Assembly (NCBI RefSeq): GCF_020034665.1
Contig: NZ_JAIQDI010000001.1
Coordinates: 2,418,001 to 2,482,000 of the forward strand
DNA: 64,000 bases
Direction of reading: 5' to 3'
Source: Niabella beijingensis
GTDB lineage: Bacteria > Bacteroidota > Bacteroidia > Chitinophagales > Chitinophagaceae
Position 1 is the first letter of the stretch. Every line of letters starts with the position of its first letter. The position numbers were made by a program, and so were the translations under genes. Positions 36,601-45,358 of this stretch are shown piece after piece. Below the pieces are notes generated by a model. The model saw only the letters and a list, made by a program, of their open reading frames with translations, did not search any database and was not told where the DNA came from.

Positions 36601-37134
36601 ATGAAAAAAAATGTACTCATCTTCGGATCGGTTGCCGGCATATTATTGAGCGGGTTTATGGCTGTAGCCATCGCAAAATGTTATGGGACTGCCGACTTTA
36701 AGGGAAATGAAGTGGTGGGTTACGCTGCCATGTTGCTGATCTTTTCCCTGGTATTTGTGGGTGTGAAGAATTTCCGCGACCGTTATAATGGCGGGATTAT
36801 TTCCTTTGGAAAAGCGTTCAGGGCGGGATTCCTGATCGCACTTGTCGCTTCCACCATCTATGTATTGGTGTGGCTGGTCTGTTATTATGCTTTTTTTCCC
36901 GACTTTGGTGATAAATATACCGAGTATATTTTGCGCGAGGCCAGGGCCGGTGGCGCCAGCGCTGCGGAAATGGATGCCAAAGCCGCAGAAATGGTCCGTT
37001 TCAATAAAATGTACCGCAACCCGCTTTTTGTGATACTGCTCACCTATACCGAGGTGCTACCCATCGGGACCCTGGTGGCCCTGATAAGCGCACTGATCCT
37101 GAAACGGAAACCCCGAGTGCCCCAGGCAGCATAG
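36601..37134 (+). CDS. DUF4199 membrane protein
   Basis: 177 aa, four predicted membrane helices (about 5-25, 38-55, 75-97, 143-165) and the central motif FRDRYNGGIISFGKAFRAGF typical of DUF4199, a Bacteroidota inner-membrane family of unknown function. The long soluble segment between helices 3 and 4 contains EARAGGASAAEMDAKAAEM, a helical Ala-rich stretch. Likely regulated by the upstream LuxR-type gene. Confidence 0.8.
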   Translation: MKKNVLIFGSVAGILLSGFMAVAIAKCYGTADFKGNEVVGYAAMLLIFSLVFVGVKNFRDRYNGGIISFGKAFRAGFLIALVASTIYVLVWLVCYYAFFPDFGDKYTEYILREARAGGASAAEMDAKAAEMVRFNKMYRNPLFVILLTYTEVLPIGTLVALISALILKRKPRVPQAA

Positions 37135-37239
37135 TGGCCGGAGTGCTGACCGGAATTTTAAGAGGCGGGCGGTTCCCGGCAACTGCCGTTGCAACAAAAC
37201 TCCTTTGTTTTTATTACATTGTGTTTATATTGCGATTGA

Positions 37240-38766
37240 ATGCCCTTGCTGAGTCCGGCCATATCATCCCTCGCCCGCATGCGTCAATGGCGCATCGACG
37301 GATGGCGCAGTCATCCGCTGGATGCGCAGCGGGAGGTATTGCAGAACCTCGTCACCTCTGCCCAGTATACGGAATTCGGAAGAAAGTATCAGTTCAGCAA
37401 CCTGTTCAATATCCGCGACTTTAAAAAAGCGATCCCCATCCAGGAGTATAACGACCTGAAGCCCTATATCGAACGGTGTATGAACGGGGAACAGAACCTG
37501 CTCTGGAACTCGCCCATTTTTTGGTTTGCCAAAAGCAGCGGCACCAGTGGTGATAAAAGCAAGTTCATTCCCATAAGCGAAGAAAGCCTGGTGGACTGTC
37601 ATTATAAAGCTGCCAAAGATGTGCTGACCATGTACTATCATTTTAAACCGGATAGTACGATGCTTACCGGCAAAGGGCTGGTACTTGGGGGGAGTCATAA
37701 CATCAACGCCCTGAATGAGGCAGCCCAGTTCGGCGACCTCAGCGCGGTACTGTTGCAGAACAGCCCTTTCTGGGGACACTGGCTCCGGACACCGGAACTG
37801 AGTATCGCTTTAATGGACGATTGGGAAACAAAGCTGGAAAAAATTGCTGCGCAGGCCATTAACGAAAATGTTACTTCTGTAAGCGGGGTTCCTACCTGGA
37901 CACTGGTACTGTTTAAAAGGATCCTGGAGATCACGGGCAAATCATCCATTGTGGATGTATGGCCGGGACTTGAGCTGTATATGCATGGCGGGGTTTCGTT
38001 TACCCCTTACCGCGAGCAGTTCAAGAAGATCGTGGGAAAAGACATTCATTACCTGGAAACCTATAACGCCAGTGAAGGCTTTTTTGCGGCACAGCAGGCG
38101 CCGGGGGAAGACGGCCTGCTGCTGTTTACAGATCATGGCATTTTCATGGAGTTTATGCCGCTGGGTGAATACGGATCAGCAGACCCCCGCACGATCGGGT
38201 TGAAGGATATAGAATTGGACACCAACTATGCCCCCGTGATCAGCACCAATGGCGGGCTCTGGCGTTACCTGTTGGGGGATACCATCCGGTTTTTATCAAA
38301 AAATCCCTTTAAAATAATTGTATCCGGACGTGTCCGGCACTTTATCAATGCCTTTGGAGAAGAAGTGATCATCGATAATACCGACAAGGCTATCAGCATG
38401 GCCTGTCGCGAAACCGGCACTGTTGTAAACGATTATACGGCCGCGCCGGTGTATTTTTCTGATGAGGGGAACGGGGGGCACGAATGGCTGGTGGAGTTTG
38501 AAAAAGCACCTGAGGACCTGGAACAGTTTACCCGGCACCTGGACGCTGCATTGAAAGCGATCAATAGTGATTACGAGGCGAAGCGCCACAAGGATATTGC
38601 CCTGAAAAGCCCGGTGATCCATTCCCTGCCCAAGGGGCTTTTTATTGATTGGCTGCATCATAAGGGAAAGCTGGGGGGCCAGCATAAAGTGCCCCGGTTA
38701 AGCAATGACCGGACCCTGCTCGAGGAGATCCTTTCTTTTTATAAGAGCCGGAAAGTTACTTTTTAA
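37240..38766 (+). CDS. GH3-auxin-responsive-type acyl-acid-amido synthetase family protein
   Basis: 508 aa, full length for the bacterial GH3 family of adenylate-forming enzymes (related to plant JAR1/GH3 enzymes, not glycosidases). Motifs: WFAKSSGTSGDKSKFIP (P-loop-like A3), YLETYNASEGFFAAQ (A5), LWRYLLGDTIRF and VSGRVRHFINAFGEEVI (A8 region). They activate a carboxylic acid with ATP and join it to an amino acid or similar nucleophile; the bacterial substrate is unknown. It overlaps the convergent MmcQ-like gene by 11 nt at the 3' ends. Confidence 0.9.
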   Translation: MPLLSPAISSLARMRQWRIDGWRSHPLDAQREVLQNLVTSAQYTEFGRKYQFSNLFNIRDFKKAIPIQEYNDLKPYIERCMNGEQNLLWNSPIFWFAKSSGTSGDKSKFIPISEESLVDCHYKAAKDVLTMYYHFKPDSTMLTGKGLVLGGSHNINALNEAAQFGDLSAVLLQNSPFWGHWLRTPELSIALMDDWETKLEKIAAQAINENVTSVSGVPTWTLVLFKRILEITGKSSIVDVWPGLELYMHGGVSFTPYREQFKKIVGKDIHYLETYNASEGFFAAQQAPGEDGLLLFTDHGIFMEFMPLGEYGSADPRTIGLKDIELDTNYAPVISTNGGLWRYLLGDTIRFLSKNPFKIIVSGRVRHFINAFGEEVIIDNTDKAISMACRETGTVVNDYTAAPVYFSDEGNGGHEWLVEFEKAPEDLEQFTRHLDAALKAINSDYEAKRHKDIALKSPVIHSLPKGLFIDWLHHKGKLGGQHKVPRLSNDRTLLEEILSFYKSRKVTF

Positions 38767-39082
38767 TTTTTGCTACCAGGTTATAGGAATCTGTGATCCA
38801 TTCTTTTAAAAGCCGGCTGCTTGTGGTGCCATCCACCACGATGGTATTCCAGTGTTTTTTATTCATGTGATAGCCGGGCAATACCGAGGGATAACTTTCA
38901 CGCAATGCTTCCGCTTTTTCCGGGTTGCATTTCACGTTGAACTGCAACGGATCATTATCCAGTCCCGTAAGGAGGAATATTTTTCCCTTCACCTTAAATA
39001 CAAGAGTATCGGGCCCGAAGGGAAATCCCTCCTCCACATCCGGAAATTGCAGGCAGAAATCCCGCAGCATTTCAATATCCAT
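38756..39082 (-). CDS. MmcQ/YjbR-family protein
   Basis: 108 aa from the ATG at 39082 (MDIEMLRDFCLQFPDVEEGF). An earlier ATG at 39106 would overlap the upstream gene. The family pattern is complete: FPFGPDTLVFKVKGKIFLL, LQFNVKCNPEKAEALRE, VLPGYHMNKKHWNTIVVDG and LLKEWITDSYNLV. YjbR proteins have a double-wing fold and are called DNA-binding, but their function is not settled. Last gene of the kdsD-manC-exonuclease run, 10 nt after the exonuclease gene. Confidence 0.88.
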   Translation of the reverse strand: MDIEMLRDFCLQFPDVEEGFPFGPDTLVFKVKGKIFLLTGLDNDPLQFNVKCNPEKAEALRESYPSVLPGYHMNKKHWNTIVVDGTTSSRLLKEWITDSYNLVAKIKK

Positions 39083-39092
39083 AGGAAACCAT

Positions 39093-39815
39093 TTACTTGT
39101 ATTCAATATTTTCTTCTGCGATCAGTTCTTCCCCGCTCATTTTTAAAAAGATCTGTGCCACCGTGATCACATCCTTCTGGCAATAGGTTGCAATACGCTC
39201 GATCTGCCGCTCCTGATAATATACTTCGGCCACCATACTTCCGTCGATATCATCTTTTGGAGTTGGCACCCCCAGCGCATGTGCCAGTAAATTTAACGTG
39301 GTATAACTTTTAAAATCCCCGAATTTCCACAGCTCCATGGTATCCAGATGGTTCACCTCCCAGGGCTTCTTGCCTGCCGTGTTCAGCAGCAGCGGTATCG
39401 GCACCCCGTTGATCAGCATCCGCCTGCATAAATACGGGAAATCGAATTCTTTTCCGTTATGCGCGCACAGGTATTTCTGCTCGTTCGCGCTGAACTTTTG
39501 CAGCATTTCAGCAAAAGCACCAAGGAGTTGTTTTTCATCGTCTCCATAAAAAGACTTTAAGATGATCTTCCGTTGATTGACCCCTCCCTGTATAATGCCA
39601 CAGCTGATACACACGATCTTTCCAAACTCTGCATAGATCCCGGCTCTTTCATAAACACTTTCCGGGGTTTCCTCTTCCCGGTTCCGTAAAATAGAAGCAG
39701 ACTTTCGCTCCCACAGGTGTTTCCAGGCCTCCGGCACTTCGCTGAACGAAGCGTATTGCGGCACGGTTTCGATATCTAAAAAAAGAATGGTATGAACAGC
39801 ATATTGAGCAAGCAT
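39093..39815 (-). CDS. DEDDy 3'-5' exonuclease (PolB-type)
   Basis: 240 aa. RNase H-like fold with the four acidic ligands and catalytic Tyr: LFLDIETVP (D14, E16), CAHNGKEFDFPYLCRR (D125) and ATYCQKDVITV (Y211, D215). This is the predicted-3'-5'-exonuclease/PolB-like subgroup, standing alone without a polymerase domain. It acts on DNA or RNA 3' ends. It begins 2 nt after the manC stop, so the two are co-translated, a link with no obvious functional logic. Confidence 0.9.
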   Translation of the reverse strand: MLAQYAVHTILFLDIETVPQYASFSEVPEAWKHLWERKSASILRNREEETPESVYERAGIYAEFGKIVCISCGIIQGGVNQRKIILKSFYGDDEKQLLGAFAEMLQKFSANEQKYLCAHNGKEFDFPYLCRRMLINGVPIPLLLNTAGKKPWEVNHLDTMELWKFGDFKSYTTLNLLAHALGVPTPKDDIDGSMVAEVYYQERQIERIATYCQKDVITVAQIFLKMSGEELIAEENIEYK

Positions 39816-39817
39816 GA

Positions 39818-40897
39818 TTACAGGTATTTTTCGTCTTTATTCCGTTTTACATCTGCAACGTACTCTTTTATCTCCTGTTCCTGGTCTTTTCTGCAGATCA
39901 GCAACACATCATTGGTATCTACCACGATAAAATTTTCAAGCCCCTGCAACACCACCAGTTTTCCTTCCGGTACATGCACCATACAATTATGTGTATCATA
40001 CACCATCACATCCGCACCCACAACCGCATTGTCAAAATAGTCCTTACTCATATTGTCGTAGGCGCTGTTCCAGGTACCGAGATCGCTCCACGTGAACCCT
40101 GCGGGTATCACATATACGTTCGATGCTTTTTCCATAATGCCAAAATCGATGGAGATATTGGAACATTGTGCATAGATCTCTTCTATTATATCTGCCTCCT
40201 CCGGAGTGTTGAACAGATCCTGATACGAGGCAAATACTTCATGGATCTCGGGTAAAAACCGCTCAAACGCTGCAAGGATATTTTTTACCTTCCAGGTAAA
40301 GATGCCGGAGTTCCATAAAAAGTCCCCGCTTTTTACAAACACTTTTGCCAGATCGAGATTGGGTTTCTCTGTAAATGTCTTTACCTTAAAAATGCCGGGA
40401 GCCGCTTCAACGGAGTCATGCTGTATATAGCCATATCCCGTATTGGGGTTACGGGGCTTGATGCCCAGGGTTACCAGGGCATTAACGGACTCTACAAACT
40501 TCAGGGCGTTCTCTACTGTTTCATTAAATGCCTCGTCTTCCAGGATAAGATTGTCCGACGGTGCCGCGATCATGATGGCCTCGGGGTCTTTTTTCTGGAT
40601 CTTAAACGCGATGTATGCAATACAGGGCGCCGTATTTTTCCGGAACGGTTCGGTAACAATATTTTCCTGCGGAAGATCGGGAAGCTGCTGCGCCACAATA
40701 TCCCTGTATTCTTCCGAGGTCACCACAAAGATGTTCTCAGCGGGCACAATTTTGTTATACCGGCTGAATGTAGACTGGATCAGCGTTTTACCGGTATTCA
40801 GAATGTCTAAAAACTGTTTGGGGTAATTGGTCCGGCTTTTGGGCCAGAACCGGCTTCCGATTCCCCCGGCCATTATGGCAACATAACGGTTACTCAT
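39818..40897 (-). CDS. manC: mannose-1-phosphate guanylyltransferase
   Basis: 359 aa, single-domain (no C-terminal phosphomannose isomerase cupin). The nucleotidyltransferase signature MAGGIGSRFWPKSRTNYPKQ (9-28) is followed by TSEEYRDIVAQQLPDLP, IMIAAPSDNLI and PNTGYGYIQ. It makes GDP-mannose from mannose-1-phosphate and GTP for glycan and lipopolysaccharide synthesis. 10 nt after kdsD, so it shares a transcript with another envelope-sugar gene. Confidence 0.95.
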   Translation of the reverse strand: MSNRYVAIMAGGIGSRFWPKSRTNYPKQFLDILNTGKTLIQSTFSRYNKIVPAENIFVVTSEEYRDIVAQQLPDLPQENIVTEPFRKNTAPCIAYIAFKIQKKDPEAIMIAAPSDNLILEDEAFNETVENALKFVESVNALVTLGIKPRNPNTGYGYIQHDSVEAAPGIFKVKTFTEKPNLDLAKVFVKSGDFLWNSGIFTWKVKNILAAFERFLPEIHEVFASYQDLFNTPEEADIIEEIYAQCSNISIDFGIMEKASNVYVIPAGFTWSDLGTWNSAYDNMSKDYFDNAVVGADVMVYDTHNCMVHVPEGKLVVLQGLENFIVVDTNDVLLICRKDQEQEIKEYVADVKRNKDEKYL

Positions 40898-40907
40898 GTC
40901 GTTTTAT

Positions 40908-41870
40908 TTAGATCAACCCCTCCTTTAACAGGTCGTGTATGTGAATAATTCCCAGGTACGTCGCATCTTCAACAACAGCCAACTGGGTTATTGCATTCTT
41001 CCGCATCATATCAAGAGCAGAAATTGCCAGTTCACCAGGTGCGATCGTTTTAGGGTTTCGCGTCATAATATCCCGGGCAACAGTGCCTTCGATATCGGTG
41101 TTCTTTTCCAGCATCCGCCGGAGATCTCCGTCTGTTATAATGCCAGCAAGCGCATTTTGTTCATTTACCACCGCAGTTACTCCCAGTCTTTTTTGAGTGA
41201 TCTCCACGATCACCTCTTTTACGGATTGCCCTTCAAAAACCATCGGCCGGTCGTTGCCCGCAAAAACATCCGCCACGCTCAGGTACAGCTTTTTGCCCAG
41301 GGTACCTCCCGGATGGAACTTGGCAAAATCATCATCTTTAAAACCTTTCAGATCCATCAGGCAGGCAGCCAATGCATCGCCCATGACCATCTGTGCGGTG
41401 GTACTGGAGGTCGGTGCCAGGTTATTCGGACAGGCTTCCTGGTCGACGGTTGTATTTAAAATAAGATCGGCCTGCTGCGCCAGATAAGACCCGGTATTAC
41501 CTACGATGGCGATCAGTTTGTTCCCAAAGTTTTTTACCAGCGGCACCAGTGCTTTTATTTCCGGGCTGTACCCGCTTTTACTGAGGATGATCACAATATC
41601 CGCGTCTTGTACCATGCCAAGGTCACCATGCAATGCGTCGGCCGCATGCATAAAGATAGAAGGCGTTCCTGTTGAATTGAACGTAGCCACGATCTTCTGT
41701 GCCACCAGGGCACTTTTGCCTATTCCGCTGAAGACCACCCGCCCCGTACAGTTCTGAATCAGCAGGACCGCTTGCCGGAAATCATCGTTTAACTGCTGCT
41801 GTACTTCATTAAGCGCACCGGCCTCTAGCTGGAATGTTTTTCTGGCGCGTTGTAATATATTGTCACTCAT
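40908..41870 (-). CDS. kdsD: arabinose-5-phosphate isomerase (KpsF/GutQ/KdsD)
   Basis: 320 aa. An N-terminal SIS domain (about 35-170: VVFSGIGKSALVAQKIVATF, DIVIILSKSGYSPEIKALVP, NNLAPTSSTTAQMVMGDAL) is followed by two CBS domains (about 205-320: RLGVTAVVNEQNALAGIITD, and ITQLAVVEDATYLGIIHIHD). It converts ribulose-5-phosphate to arabinose-5-phosphate for Kdo synthesis. The first gene of a four-gene minus-strand run. Confidence 0.95.
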   Translation of the reverse strand: MSDNILQRARKTFQLEAGALNEVQQQLNDDFRQAVLLIQNCTGRVVFSGIGKSALVAQKIVATFNSTGTPSIFMHAADALHGDLGMVQDADIVIILSKSGYSPEIKALVPLVKNFGNKLIAIVGNTGSYLAQQADLILNTTVDQEACPNNLAPTSSTTAQMVMGDALAACLMDLKGFKDDDFAKFHPGGTLGKKLYLSVADVFAGNDRPMVFEGQSVKEVIVEITQKRLGVTAVVNEQNALAGIITDGDLRRMLEKNTDIEGTVARDIMTRNPKTIAPGELAISALDMMRKNAITQLAVVEDATYLGIIHIHDLLKEGLI

Positions 41871-41897
41871 TTAAATATCAGCCTACTTAAGAAAACA

Positions 41898-41905
41898 CAA
41901 ATGTA
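41898..41905 (-). promoter_or_regulatory. candidate -7 element for kdsD-manC operon
   Basis: Reads TACATTTG on the minus strand (TAnnTTTG), 27 nt before the kdsD ATG. A TTTTTTG tract lies upstream at 15-bp spacing, shorter than usual. Confidence 0.45.
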
Positions 41906-42057
41906 TTATTTATATGGGCACAAAAAACTTTAACCATTAATATTTTAAAAGCAGGCCAACCTTAGCTAAATTCGCTTCCCGAAAATTTTTTTTTTCTGAA
42001 TATCCAACGTACCTTTTAAGGATATTGGATGACAATTAAATCTTTTATATTACAGAA

Positions 42058-44322
42058 ATGGCAGTGAAAAGCGAAAAGAAGGCCACCAGGAAAAAGGAAC
42101 CTGCGGTCAGCCGCACCAAGAAAACAGAAACAAAGACAGACCTACACGGAGAACTGCTTAAGAACTTTGGTTTTCAAAAATTTAAAGGCAAACAGGAAGC
42201 CATCATCCAATCGCTTTTATCAGGAAAAGACACTTTTGTTATTATGCCCACCGGTGGAGGAAAAAGCCTCTGCTACCAGCTGCCCGCTGTGATCATGGAG
42301 GGTGTTGCTATTATTGTTTCACCGCTGATCGCCCTGATGAAGAACCAGGTAGACCTGGTGCGGGGGTATAACAGCAATGATGAAATTGCACACTTTTTAA
42401 ATTCCACGTTAAATAAAAAGGAAATAAAGGAAGTTCATGATGACCTGTTATCCGGTAAGACAAAACTCCTGTACGTTGCCCCGGAAACCCTGACCAAACA
42501 GGAGAACCTGGCCTTTTTCAGCGATCTGAACATTTCCTTTTTTGCAGTAGATGAGGCGCACTGTATTTCCGAGTGGGGCCATGATTTCCGCCCGGAGTAT
42601 CGCCGGTTGCGGGAAATGATGAACCAGATCAACCCGGATGCCGCCGTCATTGCCTTAACCGCTACAGCTACCCCGAAGGTGCAAAGCGATATTATAAAAA
42701 ACCTGGGTCTTAAAGAGGCAAACATCTTTATTTCCTCCTTTAACCGGGACAATCTTTATTATGAGATCGCTCCCAAGATAAACAAGAAACAGACCAACGA
42801 AAGTATTGTCCGCTTTATCAAAAGCATGAAGAATAAAAGCGGCATCATTTATACGCTGAACCGTAAGACTACGGAAGAGCTGGCCGATATACTGATGGCC
42901 AATGGCATTAAGGCAGTGGCTTATCATGCGGGGCTGGACAGTAAGCTACGTGCAGAGCGGCAGGACCAGTTCCTAAACGAGGATGTACAGGTAATTGTAG
43001 CCACTATCGCCTTTGGAATGGGGATCGACAAGCCCGATATCCGGTTTGTCATACATTACAATATTTCAAAGTCCATTGAAAACTACTACCAGGAAACCGG
43101 TCGTGCCGGCCGCGACGGGCTGGAAGGGAAATGCCTGTTGTACTATTCCCATAAGGATGTGAGCAAACTGGAACATTTAATGCGCGATAAACCGCTCAGC
43201 GAACGGGAAGTGGGTGCCCAGCTGATCAATGAAACCGTGGCTTATGCCGAAAGCGGCGTTTGCCGGAGAAAAGTGATCCTGAGCTATTTCGGGGAGCAAT
43301 ATGAGGTAGAGAATTGCGGGCAGTGCGATAATTGCAGACACCCTAAAGAACGCATGGAAGCAAAAGACCAGGCCGTACTGGTGCTCAAGACCATTAAAGA
43401 ACTGGACGAACGTTTTGCCACAGATTATACAGTGAATATCCTTATCGGAAAACTTACCCCCCAGGTGAAAATGTTCCGTCATGAAGGGCTTTCCAGTTTT
43501 GGTACGGGAAAAGAGCAGGACACCCTGTTCTGGAACTCCCTGATCCGCCAGATGCTCCTGGAAGGACTGTTGAAAAAAGACATTGAAGAATATGGTGTAT
43601 TAAAAATAACCCCGGCCGGAACCGCTTTCTTAAAGAAACCCAAGGCCTTCCCGATTGTGCTCAACAATAAGTTTGAAGAAGCCTGGGACGACGATGAGGC
43701 CGGTGCAGAAGATGGTGACGGAGCTGCGACTGATCAGCAGTTATTTGAGATGCTGAAAGAACTTCGTCAGAAGGAAGCCAAGCGGAAAAGCCTGCCCCCC
43801 TTTGTGATCTTCCTTGAAAATTCGCTGATGGACATGGCCACTTTGTATCCCACCACCACAGCTGAACTGGAAAAATGCCAGGGGGTGAGCAAGGGCAAGG
43901 CCATCCGCTATGGAAAACCTTTTGTGGAGCTGGTGGCGCGCTATGTAGAAGACAATAACATTCAGAAGCCGGATGATTTTGTAATGAAAAGCGTGGTGAA
44001 TAAAAGCGGTAACAAAGTGTACATTATTCAGCAAACTGATAAAAAAATTCCGCTGGAAACCATTGCTAAAAACAAGGGCTGGCAAATGAACGAACTGCTG
44101 GAGGAAATGGAAACCATTGCTGCCAGCGGTACCAAGCTGAACCTGGGGTATGCTATAGATGAAATGCTGGATGAGGAAGAACAGGATGAGATCATCGAAT
44201 ATTTCAAAAGCTGTGAAACCTCTTCCCTTCAGCTGGCACTGGAAGAACTGGCCGAGTTTGATTTTAACTGGGAGCAGCTTAAGATCATGCGGATCAAGTT
44301 TTTGGCAGAATACGGAATGTAG
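42058..44322 (+). CDS. recQ: ATP-dependent DNA helicase RecQ
   Basis: 754 aa. An unusual Lys-rich N-terminal tail (1-30) precedes the helicase core: PTGGGKSLCYQLP (K69, Walker A), AVDEAHCISEWGHDFRPEYR (DEAH and the RecQ aromatic loop), ALTATATPKV and QETGRAGRDG (motif VI). The RecQ-Ct zinc site (CRRKVILSYFGE, CGQCDNC) and winged helix follow, then an HRDC-type domain near 580-628 and a further C-terminal helical extension to 754. It unwinds DNA 3'-5' in recombination repair. Monocistronic. Confidence 0.97.
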   Translation: MAVKSEKKATRKKEPAVSRTKKTETKTDLHGELLKNFGFQKFKGKQEAIIQSLLSGKDTFVIMPTGGGKSLCYQLPAVIMEGVAIIVSPLIALMKNQVDLVRGYNSNDEIAHFLNSTLNKKEIKEVHDDLLSGKTKLLYVAPETLTKQENLAFFSDLNISFFAVDEAHCISEWGHDFRPEYRRLREMMNQINPDAAVIALTATATPKVQSDIIKNLGLKEANIFISSFNRDNLYYEIAPKINKKQTNESIVRFIKSMKNKSGIIYTLNRKTTEELADILMANGIKAVAYHAGLDSKLRAERQDQFLNEDVQVIVATIAFGMGIDKPDIRFVIHYNISKSIENYYQETGRAGRDGLEGKCLLYYSHKDVSKLEHLMRDKPLSEREVGAQLINETVAYAESGVCRRKVILSYFGEQYEVENCGQCDNCRHPKERMEAKDQAVLVLKTIKELDERFATDYTVNILIGKLTPQVKMFRHEGLSSFGTGKEQDTLFWNSLIRQMLLEGLLKKDIEEYGVLKITPAGTAFLKKPKAFPIVLNNKFEEAWDDDEAGAEDGDGAATDQQLFEMLKELRQKEAKRKSLPPFVIFLENSLMDMATLYPTTTAELEKCQGVSKGKAIRYGKPFVELVARYVEDNNIQKPDDFVMKSVVNKSGNKVYIIQQTDKKIPLETIAKNKGWQMNELLEEMETIAASGTKLNLGYAIDEMLDEEEQDEIIEYFKSCETSSLQLALEELAEFDFNWEQLKIMRIKFLAEYGM

Positions 44323-44395
44323 CGGCTCCCTTTAACGGATGACGCGCGTATCAAATGAATCCTCTCCGGAGATTTTTTGATTTTTTGCGGATATT

Positions 44396-44427
44396 TTTGA
44401 AAATCTGCTGCCTATGCTCTATATTTG
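44396..44427 (+). promoter_or_regulatory. promoter of tRNA-Phe
   Basis: TTTG (44396-44399), a 20-bp spacer and TATATTTG (44420-44427) match both Bacteroidota promoter elements. The tRNA begins 24 nt downstream. Confidence 0.75.
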
Positions 44428-44450
44428 CAGCCCGCTAAGGCGGAAAGGAT

Positions 44451-44523
44451 GGTGCGGTAGCTCAGTCGGTAGAGCAAAGGACTGAAAATCCTTGTGTCGC
44501 CGGTTCGATCCCGGCCCACACCA
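44451..44523 (+). tRNA. tRNA-Phe (anticodon GAA)
   Basis: 73 nt, full cloverleaf: D arm GCTC/GAGC, anticodon arm AAGGA-CTGAAAA-TCCTT with GAA at 44484-44486, T arm GCCGG-TTCGATC-CCGGC, discriminator A; CCA is not encoded. The acceptor stem (GGTGCGG with CCACACC) has one C-A mismatch at the 5-68 pair (44455 and 44518). The 3' end from about 44511 is duplicated downstream with the same A. Confidence 0.95.
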
Positions 44524-44664
44524 CGAAAAGAACCCGGAGTGTTTCACTCCGGGTTTTTTTATTGGAACACAATAGGTAAGTCGCCCAAATATGATTGTAC
44601 TGCAAAATCGGGATCTTTGCTTTTATGCACTTTGTATATATTTTATACAGTCCGGCCTGTGACC
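44511..44664 (+). repeat. direct repeat copy A: tRNA-Phe 3' end, terminator and GIY-YIG gene start
   Basis: About 150 nt running from the tRNA T-stem through the terminator to the first codons of the GIY-YIG gene. It recurs 450 nt downstream (copy B, 44961-45110) with few differences. Confidence 0.85.
44531..44560 (+). terminator. intrinsic terminator of tRNA-Phe
   Basis: AACCCGGAGTG (44531-44541) pairs perfectly with CACTCCGGGTT (44545-44555) around TTT, then a T-run. Begins 7 nt after the tRNA. Confidence 0.92.
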
Positions 44665-44933
44665 GGTTTTACATCGGGGAAACAGTTTGTCCGGAACAAC
44701 GATTGCAGCAGCACAACACAGGATTTTATGCTACATCCAGTACCGCTTTTACTTCCGATTGGAAAATTGTATTGACGTTGAAAGTACCCCTACGGGTAGA
44801 AGCCCTCAGGATTGAACAGTACATAAAATCAATGAAATCTAAAAATTTCTTGCGAAAACTCATTGCCCAGGATCTGTTTTTGGAACAATTCAAGAAAATT
44901 GTTGACGAAAAATTCGCCATTACAATTTATTAA
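44625..44933 (+). CDS. GIY-YIG nuclease family protein
   Basis: 102 aa from the ATG at 44625 (MHFVYILYSPACDRFYIGET). It is the UPF0213/YhbQ-like single-domain GIY-YIG type: VYI and YIG strands, then QRLQQHNTGF with the catalytic Arg and His, and ALRIEQYIKSMKSKNF with the metal-binding Glu. All catalytic positions are present, so it may be an active DNA endonuclease. It sits directly behind tRNA-Phe, flanked by copies of the tRNA 3' end, as expected for a homing-type passenger. A near-match to the -7 element (GATCTTTG, 44612-44619) lies 5 nt before the start. Confidence 0.88.
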   Translation: MHFVYILYSPACDRFYIGETVCPEQRLQQHNTGFYATSSTAFTSDWKIVLTLKVPLRVEALRIEQYIKSMKSKNFLRKLIAQDLFLEQFKKIVDEKFAITIY

Positions 44934-44960
44934 AGTGCCGGTTCCCCCGAAGCTTCGGGG

Positions 44961-45110
44961 CCGGCCCACACCACAAAAGATCCCGGAGTGTTTCACTTCG
45001 GGTTTTTTATTGGAACACAATAGGTAAGTCGCCGAAATATGATGGTACTGCAAAATCGGATCTTTGCTTTTATGCATTTTGTTTGCGTTTTGTACAGCCC
45101 GGCCTTTACC
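44961..45110 (+). repeat. direct repeat copy B of the tRNA-Phe 3' end/terminator/nuclease start
   Basis: Starts CCGGCCCACACCAC as in the tRNA, then a terminator with one G-T pair (44982-45002, T-run after), then the nuclease leader and ATGCATTTTG. It diverges from copy A after ...CCGGCC. Confidence 0.85.
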
Positions 45111-45218
45111 AATATTCTCAAACCCAGAAAACATAAAATACCTGAACAGGCGCAGCGCGCCGATAATCATTATAACCAGGAGGCCTCAATGATCATCCCA
45201 GCCGCAGCGCGGCGGTAA
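45072..45218 (+). pseudogene. GIY-YIG remnant: start joined to an unrelated tail
   Basis: A 48-codon frame begins MHFVCVLYSPAF, clearly the start of a GIY-YIG protein, then jumps to LKPRKHKIPEQAQRADNHYN and ends IIPAAARR. The YIG motif, catalytic Arg and Glu are missing, so this is an internal-deletion remnant. The tail is the part repeated at 45458-45556. Confidence 0.7.
45120..45218 (+). repeat. 99-nt direct repeat, copy 1
   Basis: From AAACCCAGAAAACATAAAAT to GGCGGTAA, nearly identical to 45458-45556 (338 nt away). It encodes the tail of the GIY-YIG remnant. Confidence 0.85.
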
Positions 45219-45358
45219 ATTTTTGCAATGGCTGCAGGAGCCTTTTTTTGTTACCGGTGCGCTGCACCTTTATTCCTCTGTTATTCGCTTACCTGAAAGA
45301 TCTACGCTGCGATGCAGCTTTCGGGTATACTCAAATTAACTTAATGCGTTTGCGATGC

